DNA of 64,000 bases from Aquanectria penicillioides. Lineage: Eukaryota; Ascomycota; Sordariomycetes; Hypocreales; Nectriaceae. The translations under genes were made by a program, and so were the position numbers. Below, one piece after another: positions 1-9,999 of this stretch; the stretch's first letter is position 1, and each line of letters opens with the position of its first letter. Where the stretch lies: assembly GCA_003415625.1 (NCBI GenBank), contig PYIU01000003.1, positions 2,418,001 through 2,482,000 on the forward strand, read 5' to 3'. A model generated the notes under the pieces. It made no database searches. It saw nothing but the letters and a program-made list of their open reading frames with translations, and was not told the origin of the DNA.

Positions 1-1
1 G

Positions 2-1462
2 GAGAAGAAAACCCGCCCCAAGTCGCCTCCGCTGGAGCTCAAGATTGAAGATTACACCGAAGAACAACTTCAGAAACCCAACAAGAACTATGGCGTCCTC
101 ATTGACGAAACTCTCACCGCAGCAGGGCCAGATGGCCTTACGCTCAAACAGATCTACAAACGCATCTGCCAGCGCTATCCTTGGTTTTATTTCCATACCG
201 AAACCAAGGGTTGGGAGAGCAGTGTTCGGCACAACCTCATTGGGAACGAAGCCTTCAAGAAGGACGAGACGACTAACTTGTGGTCACGAGTTCCGGGTGT
301 TGAGCTCGATGCAGGGAAGAAGCGCAAGGCTACGTCTCCAGATCGTGGGCTGGCAGCAGCTCAAGCCTATGGCCAATATCCATATCCATACAACGCTGCA
401 CAACATATTCCTCAAGGGGCACCTGGTTATCACCCTCCAGGCCAGCCGCCGCCTGTGTACCAGGTTCCCGGATACAACGCCCAGCAGGCTCAGCCTGGAC
501 GGCCAGTGCAGCCCTATGGGGCATCTACGTCCCCGCCTGGTCAACCTGCTCCAGCTGTGGCATCTCAACCACCCGCGCCGGCCCAGTTGCCAGGCTACGG
601 GCCCCCTCCTGCTCCCGCTCGGCCACAGATTGGAGGACCTCAGCCTGGGACTTACAGTTCGCCTTACGCCAGGCCACCGCCGCAGCCTGCAAATCCTCCG
701 ATCAAAAGCGAAGACGTGCATGCCGCGGCTGCAGTGCCGCCTGCTCAGCCGCCTTCAGCTGTGGCAGTGGCGGCGGCGGCGGCGGCGGCGGCGACAAAGA
801 CAATCCCTGGGCCGGCGCCAGCTGCCCAGCATCCTACTCCTGCTGCTGCTGCTGCTGCCGCCGCTGCTACTGCTGCTACCAGCCGCCCCCTTGCCGCCAC
901 TCCCACGCCTGCCGTCCCTGCACGACCTGTCATCGAGCCCCGTCTACTATCAGCAGTCGTAGGGCTCAAGAACGGCCTCGTAGAAAATCTTAAGAAGGCT
1001 CGCAACCCCAAGGCTGAGGCTATTGTCATGTCAGCCCTGAATCGTTGCATCGGTCTAAAGAAGGAAGCGACCGAGAACGAAAAGATGGAAAGCATCTGCA
1101 TGAAAGGTATCCGTCAGGTAATCGAGGGCTTCACCAAGACCAAGAGTCCGGCTCCCGGGGCGACTCCATCTTCGAGCGATATGCCCCTTGTCTTTGAGGC
1201 CAAGGTGCTGGCGTCCCTGAATGGCTTCAAGGATGTGTCCATCAAGGCACTGAAGGCCAAGCTCGGCGAGGCTAAGGCTGAGGCCGTGACCCTATCTGCT
1301 ATTGACCGCGTTCTTGGGCTCGCCGACGCCAGCATAGTGCCACCGCCAGCTGAGGGTGAGCCTTCCGTGGGTAATTTTGAGGGTGTTGAGCAGCACCTCA
1401 TCAAGTCGATCCGCCAGCTTCTGACTGGCATGAACCAGAAGCTTCATGGCGCCGGTTCCTAA
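2..1462 (+). CDS. Forkhead-domain transcription factor, Fhl1-like (5' truncated)
   Basis: The reading frame is open from base 2 to the TAA at 1460-1462, so the N-terminus lies off the window. The first ~90 residues hold a forkhead winged helix: PNKNYGVLIDETL, then LTLKQIYKRICQRYPWFYF, then GWESSVRHNLIGNEAF, which carries the recognition-helix SVRHNL. A long Pro/Ala/Gln-rich linker with poly-Ala runs follows (nt ~340-930). The C-terminus has two similar helical segments (nt ~940-1135 and ~1190-1435), both carrying KAEA, an SA-x2-R-x2-GL core and a final K-x-IRQ. In fungi, Fhl1-type forkhead proteins (FHA plus forkhead) act on ribosomal protein genes and rRNA processing; that role is inferred. 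An upstream FHA domain would be expected but is not in view. It could instead be another forkhead paralogue. Confidence 0.8.
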   Translation, partial: EKKTRPKSPPLELKIEDYTEEQLQKPNKNYGVLIDETLTAAGPDGLTLKQIYKRICQRYPWFYFHTETKGWESSVRHNLIGNEAFKKDETTNLWSRVPGVELDAGKKRKATSPDRGLAAAQAYGQYPYPYNAAQHIPQGAPGYHPPGQPPPVYQVPGYNAQQAQPGRPVQPYGASTSPPGQPAPAVASQPPAPAQLPGYGPPPAPARPQIGGPQPGTYSSPYARPPPQPANPPIKSEDVHAAAAVPPAQPPSAVAVAAAAAAAATKTIPGPAPAAQHPTPAAAAAAAAATAATSRPLAATPTPAVPARPVIEPRLLSAVVGLKNGLVENLKKARNPKAEAIVMSALNRCIGLKKEATENEKMESICMKGIRQVIEGFTKTKSPAPGATPSSSDMPLVFEAKVLASLNGFKDVSIKALKAKLGEAKAEAVTLSAIDRVLGLADASIVPPPAEGEPSVGNFEGVEQHLIKSIRQLLTGMNQKLHGAGS

Positions 1463-2568
1463 GCTCAACAACGTGCTGTTTTGGTATTCGTCTAAGCAAA
1501 TGACGAGTGAGGAAAGATGGCGAGAATGCAAGGGATAGAAATAAGGACTTGTCAATGAATATTGTGCTTTTTTCTTTTTGGAGGGCGTTATTTCATGGTC
1601 TAATGATGAGTATGACCGGGGCGTGTGCTGGATAGGTTAGCTTTTAATGGCCTATCCGTTGTTAGAACGGGAACCGAAGGACTATTTTTTGTTTTCCACG
1701 GGCATTTTGATAGCTCGATGAAAGCGAGTCAGCCTCTCGAGGGAATTCATTCTTCTTCTTGTTGATCGATATGATATACCTCTAGAACAAGCGGGAATCT
1801 ATCTAAACAACGCATCATCCATCAATCAAATCTACGTTTCTGTGTTGTGTCAAAGTGTCCTAACAGCATGGGCCCCGTGGTTGCTTTGTATGGGTCTGTT
1901 CCATAACAATATCTGATTCACAAGAGGCATCAAAATTCGCGAACTTGTCACCGCATCAACCTTACGACTCAGTGAAGGAAGCATTTAGGAGGTTGACAAT
2001 CTAACATCAAGTCCACGCGGTTGTTTCTTTGGTATATCATGCCGTGTGCAAAGTCAAAGACATCTGGACAGGGAATTTTTCTCGTCATATTAAGATCAAA
2101 AATGTAAAGACGCTGATATGTATCCGCCCACCAACCCCGTCCATCGTACCCCTCAAATACTCCCAACTAGAAAGGATTGACAGACTCCGGTCTTCGTCAT
2201 CGTCTTCTCACGTCATTGTTTCGCTTTCGACAGCATTCGGACGCTCCCCTTTTTGGCCCCGTCATTCCTCCTCTAGCCCATGCTCTGCAGACTAGGGCTT
2301 TACATGCCCATTCCTCCCGGCGGGGCCAACAGGGTGTAGGTATCGTATATAAACAAGCTTCAGGGTGAAAAGGTAAAAAAAAAAAAAAAAAAAGGCATCA
2401 GAGACAGCAAAGCAGAAAACGAGAAAAAATCCCAGGCGCCAATTGTTTCAAAGGAGAACCAGGATGAGCCTCCGCAACACCTCACACTCCGTCATCTGCC
2501 TTCCTTCCGACGTCTTTGATATCATTGGTCTTGATTTTCCCGTCATTGACACAGTATCACTATGCCCC
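1463..2568. other. Convergent intergenic region with poly(A) tract
   Basis: This is about 1.1 kb between the 3' ends of the forkhead and Boi genes, which converge. It should contain both 3' UTRs. No coding signal is visible. A run of 19 A lies at 2375-2393, shortly after a TATATAAA motif near 2347; no gene follows that motif on the + strand. Confidence 0.6.
2375..2393 (+). repeat. Poly(A) tract, 19 nt
   Basis: An uninterrupted A19 run. It sits about 175 nt beyond the stop codon of the Boi gene. It is a simple homopolymer with no adjacent retroelement remains that I can see. Confidence 0.9.
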
Positions 2569-5524
2569 TCAGGCGCTCTGTGGAGTAAGAGTGATGTCCT
2601 TGCTGCCTGACTCACTGCTTACCTCCTTAGATTCTTCCAGCTTCAACTTGTCCACCCCAGATACACCGCTATCAGCTTTATCATATAAGATGCCCAAGCC
2701 ATTCGATTCCTTCTTTTCCACATTAGATGTATCCTCGGTGCCTTCTTCAAGATTCATCAATGCAGGAGGACGGTGGCGCATTTGCTTCGCCTTAGCTAGT
2801 GAAATAGTCTTCTGTTGGTAGGTGGTGGTGATAGGTTTCGTGTCGTCACGGTCAATAGTAGCCTTCATCAGTGCAGCCATCCACAATCGGCCTTGCTTCA
2901 AGTTGGGCACCGCAAAATAGTGGACCGTCGGCTTGGTGAAGTTGACGGCTCTTGATAGACCAGCTCGAGGTGGGACGAGCTTGAAAATGAAGACGGAATC
3001 GTCCCCCTTCTCCAGCTCCTCGGAGCCATTCTGGTTGGCTGGAGAGCTTGGCTACCCACAACGCCGGTAATGGTGGCATGAAGACCTGTCAGTTTCTCGT
3101 TGTCCGCTGGCAAAACTCGATGGAAAGAAATGTCAATGAGGCCCTTTTCCTGGTCATCGTCCTCAGAATAATAGTAGGCCAAGCGTCTTCCCTTGAGAAC
3201 GAAAAGTCGTGGTTTCCATGTTGTCATCAAATTCGAACTCTTCTTCCTCATCCAGCCACTGTAGTCCGCATCTTTCATTGCCTCCTTAGGCGTAACTTTC
3301 AGGAGGCCGCGAGTGTATGCACTAGTTTCCTTTTTGCTCTTCTTTCGACTATTCTTGCTTCCTTGCGTTGTCATGGTACTAGGGCTCTTAGTTGCGTCAG
3401 GAGAGTCAAGGTCAAGGCTGGGCCCGCCGGACGGCGTTGTCGATCCAGTACGGGCGGGTGATTCAACGATCATTTCTTTGCTTGATGAATCGACAGGCGT
3501 GCCAGACTTGGAACGGTCGAGATTATCTGAGATAGCACGCATGCCCGAGATGGGTTTGTTCACTACAGAAGATAGCCAATCCGGGCCGAATCCTTGATGC
3601 TTTGACGACCCTGATGAGCGTGCTGCCCCAACTGAAGTGTCAAGCTTAGTAACAGTAGGGGAGGGGGCTTCGCCAGCCTGGGGCATGTTCTTGATGGATT
3701 CGGTGGTCGTGGAAGACGCGGTTCTTCTATGGGGTCCAATACCATAGTATTTTTGAGCAGCGGAAGATAAACCGCCTTCAGTCAAGGAACCCACGCTTCC
3801 GAACCTGGACTGCCTCGAGATGGCCGTTGCGCTGCGAACCCTCTGTTCCTCAGCGTAGCTAGACTTTCGCGATTCTGCACCACTATCTCGCTTTCGCAGC
3901 AGGTTCCGCTTCCTGCCATCAACTTCAGTGCCGGAGAAATATCCCCGATCTAATTCAATAGCAGAGTCTTGCATGTCTTGCTGTTGCTGTTGTTGTTGTT
4001 GCTGTTGTTGTTGTCCAGGGGGACTTAAAAGGTCCTGAAGACCGGTTGAAGAAAGTGGTCTTTGCGAAGCACTACCCAGGGTCCAATTCCGATCAAATGA
4101 TGGCTGCTTCTTATGCGCACCATCAGTGCTGGAAAATGAAACCAGGTTGCTCAATTTGGTGATGGGGGATGTCCCAGCCGAGACGGCGGCAACGGGAGGC
4201 TGAAACTCCGTAGAAGAGTGACGGCGGGATTGATGCAAATCTCTAACAGATGCAGCAGATGGCCTCTTAATGTGACTCGGGCGAGTCGGGCTGCCTTGGA
4301 TTATGGGAGCGAGTGACGTCGGTGAGGCCTTCGGAGTTTGAGACAAAGAGAGTCGTCTGGTCTGGATGGAATTAGGACGATTGGTCAAGGTGTTTGTTCG
4401 ACTCCTGGCCCTTCGAGTTTCTTCGTGTCCTGCCTCCCCTTCATACGTCTGCGTTGTGCGCCGCGTTTCGAGTCCTGAACCATTAACTTCGTCTTGCAGC
4501 GATTTGATTTTGTGCCACGTCTTGAGTCGGCGACCGACTGAACCCAGATCAAACGCCTTGATGAACAATGAGCTTTGATCCATGCCTAAGAGCACCTCTC
4601 CTGAGATTTCCTGATCTCTAAAAACCTCGCAATGATGCTTCTCCACGCCAGAAGTAAAGAGATATTCGGCAACTTCGTCGGGGTTCCATCCTTCAACCTC
4701 TGACCGCGAGTGAGCTCCTTCCTCTTCCTCGTCTGTTTCTTCTCCATGGATGTAGGAGGCGCGATGGTCAAGAGCGGCACTATACTCGCTTCCGGAGTCA
4801 TTAATGGCAGCTCGTAGCTCCCCGTTGCTAGAGGGCGATCGCAGATCAGTAATATGTTCGTTAATCACGTTGAGAGTTTCATGAAGCACAGGGCTGTCTT
4901 GGCTGGGGTTAGTGAGATGACTGAGAGCCGGAATTGAGGGTGGTTCGATCGGGGCGATAATGGAATCGGATTTGACCGAGTTCAGTGGTAGGGTGACCGG
5001 ATTATTGATTGCTTGCGATGCAGGGACAGGTTGGGGCTTGAGAGCTTTATCATCCTTCGGAGATGCATCGGCAGTGCCTGTCACTCTAACCTCTTGAATA
5101 GGCTGTGGGCTAGTGGGTTTTGAAGCAAACGAGCTTGTGGGGATGTTCTTTGGGGCAGGTCGAGTGTAGACTTGTCACTGTCAGCTATGGCCACAGTCGT
5201 GGGGTGATGGTGGAGAGCAAACCTTCGGGGAAGAGGCCGTTATTGTTGTTGACGAGGTGGCGACCCAGGAACCATCCATCGCCGAACTCGTCATCTCGTT
5301 CGAGGAGTTCGACCCGATCTCCCTTCGATAGGCTCAATTCGTCGGAGCTGCGAGCTTGGAAGTCATCTGCGGTTGAGGGACGCACAAGTCAGAAGGGTGG
5401 CGCGATGAGGCACGATGGCAGACAGTGACGAAAGAGGGGGATAGGAGCTCAACAATGGTGACTTACGTATCACGACGAGAATGTCGCCCACATCTGGGCG
5501 AACTTGGCCATCTCTCGTGGCCAT
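2569..5524 (-). CDS. boi2: Boi-type polarity protein: SH3-SAM-PH (frameshift in PH)
   Basis: Modelled as three exons on the minus strand: 5524-5467, 5366-5223 and 5170-2569 (about 934 aa after correcting one frame break). The start is the ATG at 5524. Exon joins restore an N-terminal SH3 domain (HDFQARSSDELSL, GDGWFLGRH, GLFPE; aa ~19-70). A SAM domain follows (VEGWNPDEVAEYLFTSG to LKTWHKIKSL, aa ~227-290), then a Ser-rich linker with a 12-residue poly-Gln, then a PH domain (SGWMRKKSS, WKPRLFVLKGRRLAYY, FIFKLVPPRAG, VHYFAVPN; aa ~705-830). This architecture is that of yeast Boi1/Boi2, scaffolds at bud or hyphal tips that bind phosphoinositides and the Cdc42/exocyst machinery. The frame breaks near 3049-3053 inside the PH domain: the upstream frame ends in an unrelated tail, while the conserved PH strands resume one frame over. 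One missing base explains it. Confidence 0.85.
3978..4013 (-). repeat. CAA/CAG repeat encoding poly-Gln in Boi protein
   Basis: Mixed CAA and CAG codons give a run of 12 Gln between the SAM and PH domains of the Boi-type protein. The run sits in a low-complexity, probably disordered linker. Such tracts often vary in length between strains; that is inference. Confidence 0.85.
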
Positions 5525-8500
5525 GATGAGATGGTGTCAGGAGCTACGAGTAGCTGAGTATGGACGTTGGAGGTTGAGACAAGCGACAGGCGAGGAACTG
5601 GAAATGTGAGGTCGAGGGCGGCGGCAATGGTTGAAGGGTCGGCAGAGGGGCGGCGCGGTCGGCGGGATTGGGGCGATGGGTGAGGTCAAGGGCAGAGCAC
5701 CTTGGAATAAAGCGAGGGGAGGTGGAGTTGAAAGACGAAGTGAACGAGAGCCATCCGCCAGGCCTGTGTGGCAAGGCTCCGCTTGTGTTGTTGGGCAAGC
5801 CTTGAACGATGAAATGGCTGGAGGAAGGGAGATGGAGTCGCGCAAGCGGGTGTTGAAGATGCCAGGTGCGGCAGAGGTGGAGATGGTTGTTTGCTTTGAG
5901 CCGCTGAGCTTCGACGCAGTGGGAGAGCGGGAGTGGGCGGAGGCGTGCGTGGGCGTGGGAATGGGTGTGGACGAGGGTGTGTGGGCACACCGGCCAAAAT
6001 GCCCGGATTCTGGCACAGGGTATCGGTTTCGGTGCTGGCTTTTGGGGCCGTACCGTGTCTTGGTGGTGCAGTCGGCGCTGATGCGTTGATGCGCTGTGCA
6101 CTACCCGTGCGCTGCTGGTTTGCTCCTGGTGCGGCCCTGATGCACTTTGGGAAATGTTGTGGTGCGTTGTGTGAATGTCCTGCCCTGCGCCACCGGCCCC
6201 ATGCAGCGTTGGGGTGGAGTTGGACTTGGGAATGGGACAAGGCACGAGAGGCACGAGAGGGGTGGTCCCTGGCGAGGGCGAAATGCGAATGAAGGCCCTC
6301 GCGTGGACGGCTGCGATTGGTGCGACGCGGCCTTCCTCGCACTAGAAGGAGCCAAATGTCAGTGGGCGCTCAGATATGAGGCGTCGTCTGAGGATGGGAG
6401 CGGAGGAAAAAGGAAAAGGATTGTTACAACAAAGAGGGCGAGTGGGAGAGCTGCTCGTCTGAGCATCAAGTCGCGGCCTGCAAACTGCACTGTGCCATGT
6501 GCTCAAAGCCGACTTTGAGAACCGGCGGCTTATGGGGACGCCCTATCGTTGAATCTGACTGTGAGGCCCTAAACGAGCGCTGCACATAGGTATCACATCA
6601 GTTTCTCTCCACTACAGCACTCCAGGGGTGTTTGGATTGGATGATGCCGCCAGCCTCGGAGTGCTATTTTCGGATGCGGTGCCAGCTCATATAGCCAGGG
6701 GTTCACAAAACAAAAAGGGAGAGCAAGGCACTCAGGGCGAAGACAAGTGCGTCAAGCACAACAACAGTCCGTCAAGGCGTTCGAGAACTCGACTATGTTC
6801 TTCCGCAGGATTTTCAGGTAAGTAGGTGGGTCGCTTGGTATGGCTCAAATCTGGACGGTAGAGATTGCGGGCCTGCCTTGAAGACTGGTTGTTTCGATGA
6901 TTGAAGTCGATTGTGGAAAACCTAGATGGAGGATTGAAAGGGGGGAGTAAGCGAATGATGGTGACACAACAAAGGCCTTGGCGACAGTAGAAATCAGTTT
7001 CTGGATTCGTTTTTGTATGTCGTACAACGGGAACACTCCAAAGGCGGGAGAATACGAGGCAGGTGGAAGCATCGACAGCACGACCATGTCAACAGGACTG
7101 CCGGCTCTTGGGAAGATCATGGAGATCACGGGACAGGGGAAGGCCTGCATAGGGGGGCAGGTAACCAACATGCACCAGGAAAGCAAGCAGCAGGTGGGTG
7201 AGCAGGCAGGTACGAGGGTATGTGTGGATTGATTGCCGGGCTGAGGAAGGAATGGACGGCATGCAACACGGCCAAAACATGAACGTAAGTTGCCAGTCGT
7301 ATGTAATTGCTTCTTACCACTTATCACCATGCCTGCCCTTTGTCATTTTCTCAGCTTACCTACCTACGACCTACCTATCGTACGTCCCAAAACGAGCAGT
7401 GCAATTTCTTCGAACACGCCTATCAGCGTTGAAAACAATCTTCTACGGCGGTCCCAAGCCCCGGTCACCGACGACTGACAGGTAGGTAGCTGTAGGTAGG
7501 TCTGTACCTTGGGCAAGCAGGCGCCATCAAACAAAAGCAAGGGGTGTGCATCCATACATAGGCCCTCGGCCTATGAGTATGAAAACCGACATGCTGGCTC
7601 GGTACCTTTCCTTGGGTAAATTGCTTGAAAACATCGAATGCAGAACCCAATTTTGCATACCCACATGCCCACCCAACTCTGCCTTTCTCACTTTGCTACT
7701 TTTCCCAGGTGGGTAAGGCCGAACTAGCCCACCGGCAGGACTCAAACCTTCTGCCTCCAAGCTCCCAAGGCATACCATAGTAACTCAAAAAATTTGACCC
7801 TCGGGAAGGCTGCCCAACGAGGCTTGTAGCGAATGAAGTGTCTCCAGCCTCACTATGAATGGCAATAAGTGGGGATGTCTTGGTTCGAATTTTTTGGAGT
7901 TACTACGGTAATAATGGGGATTCCCAAACCAGAGCCTCAGCTTAGGCATACGCTCCACGGGTCTCATCTACGATCCGTGGGGGGCTCCATCGGACATGGG
8001 GAGCTATAGCGGCGCCCTTGCCATCGACGCTGCTGCCGCCGTTGGAAATCTACCAGGGGCGTCAGCAGAATGAGGGGAGGAGGCCGAATGCACTGTGCCC
8101 GAGGAGGGTGGAGAAAATAACCCTGGTGCGGGTGATGCCAATGCGGCCTGCATACAACAACACCCTACATCCAACCACACTACGCACCGCTTTCTCGGTT
8201 CATTCAACTCCCACAATCAAGGAACCATAATCCTCCTGTCAAGAAGGACGCATTAGGAACATCTTGGTCCAGGACGCCAGCGGAGTAGATGAACCCAGCT
8301 TCATCACTCGATGGCCATGTCTTCAGTGATTCCGCTGCTCTATCGGTCCAGATCAGTCTCACCCCTTTCCGTTTTCTTTCGGTCTGTGGTAGTTTTCATT
8401 CCTTTGGTTCCCGTCCCTTGTGACCCAACACGTCCGGTGTAGTGTCTTCCGGCACTACGCTAATTGACAAGCCTTTGGCTGTCAGAGGCATGTGTTGATA

Positions 8501-9999
8501 ACGCGCAGGCAAACAGAGGCAAATAAACAAATGGCTTGTACGATTCTCGGTAGCCGGTCGTGCCAGTGACGGTGTGTTCTCGCATGCTTTAAGCTTGGCT
8601 TTGACTTTGAAGTGGTGTATCACGCTCGCTTTCCCTCCCATTCCAACGTATGGGAAGCCATTGGCATTCCTTTGTTCCGAATTCTACGGGTCTCGTCGGC
8701 TAGCTAAGGGCGCATCATAAGCAGCGACATCACGCAGACAAATAAAATTCGGGAATAAATGGCGGAAATGGTAAGAAGGGAGCGGGAGGGCTAGGCTTTG
8801 ATAGCCGATAAGTCGATTACTATGGCGCAGGAAATTTTGTTTCTTGTTTTGTGAAATATCAAGTTTGACCTGCGTGATGGTGCTAGAACAGTTGACAGTG
8901 TCACATTGTGGGTGCAACTTCACTCCACAATAGACAGACATCAAAGTGGGATAAATTGCGTTCTAGCCTAACCTCTTCCTTCCAGGGGGTTTGATGTATA
9001 GGAAGCCCAAAGGCAACTGAGGAAGCCTGCGCATACGAAATAGCCTAAAGCATGATACGGAAAAGAGGCAACGGTAATGTCAAGGGTAATTGAGTGTGAT
9101 GAAGCTGCTCACGAGACGCTTACCCTACATTGAAAAGAAGCCCCCTCCGTTGACTGGTTCATCTCATCAATCAAGCAGTCAAAGTGGGCGTCACTGCAAG
9201 CGACTGACTTAGCGGTGATCCACCCCCAGGCCTGGCCCACCCACCACCCACACACCGTACCAACCAGGACAAGGAACTACCAACTAGGTTAAGGAAGGGC
9301 GCAACCAACAACGGCGACGGTAGAGAGCCTCTTCATCAGATCAAAAGGCCGCTGGCCCAACCCGTCGCTGGTGCAGGTTACGCCTTTACTCCCGATCCGA
9401 CTCAACCCCTCTACGTCCCCCCATCAATCGCATCGCCATCGTCGCCATCGTCGCCACCAACGCTGCCGCGACTGTCGCCTTCTCTATCGTTATCGCCGGC
9501 GCCGGCGCTCGTGTTCTGCATCGTCCTCTGTTGCCGTTGCTGAAGGCGTGCCCACTCTGGCTTCGTCGCCCCCATTCCCGTTCGTCGCTCATCTCACCCC
9601 GCGAACTCACACTCTCGGACCTCAAATCGTCCTTGTCTTGGGGCTCTTATCCCCCCTTTCGTCCCCCTGGCCCGTTGCTGCTATCGCTGCCAGTAGCCGT
9701 ATTTTGCTCGCCAATCCTCGTCTACAGGTTCGGCTCTGTGCGATTGCTGCAAACGTATCCTCCCGACGCCACGCCCAAACCTCGGATACACCAGTCAAAT
9801 CATGATCACGCCGTTGGCTCTTGGTTTCAGAAAAAGGAGACGCTGAGCATGATACGCTGCTTCCCAATGGTACCCCTTTGCCTACCCTCCTTGCCCCGGC
9901 TTTTGGCACTTCCCAGGTCCCTCGATCTGCAAACAAGATAGATAGACTACTGACAAAGCGCCTCGATTAGAATGCATCCCAACGCACTCGACCCGTGAA
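5525..9999. other. 4.5 kb gene-poor divergent intergenic region
   Basis: This lies between the starts of the Boi gene (minus) and the MIZ gene (plus). The several 150-240 codon open frames near 5530-6350 lie on both strands over the same GC-rich DNA, are rich in Pro/Ser/His/Arg and show no domain, so I treat them as leader or promoter sequence. Short GGTAGGTAG motifs occur near 7355-7500. No tRNA or repeat family is evident. Confidence 0.55.
9972..9998 (+). promoter_or_regulatory. Upstream ORF abutting MIZ gene start
   Basis: An ATG at 9972 opens an 8-codon frame that stops with TGA at 9996-9998. One base later comes the chosen start ATG at 10000 (TGAAATG). The geometry would allow termination and short-range reinitiation, so it may lower or tune translation of the MIZ protein. 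This holds only if the transcript starts upstream of 9972, which is not known. Confidence 0.45.

Noticed and set aside
5537..6342. Three overlapping 160-236 codon minus-strand frames upstream of Boi
   Set aside because: They overlap in different frames with plus-strand frames too, are Pro/His/Ser-rich from GC bias, and show no domain. They are best read as leader or promoter DNA.
9371..9941. Plus-strand frames of 144 and 136 codons before the MIZ gene
   Set aside because: Low-complexity Arg/Ser/Pro translations in two overlapping frames, no splice path into the MIZ exons; probably 5' leader.
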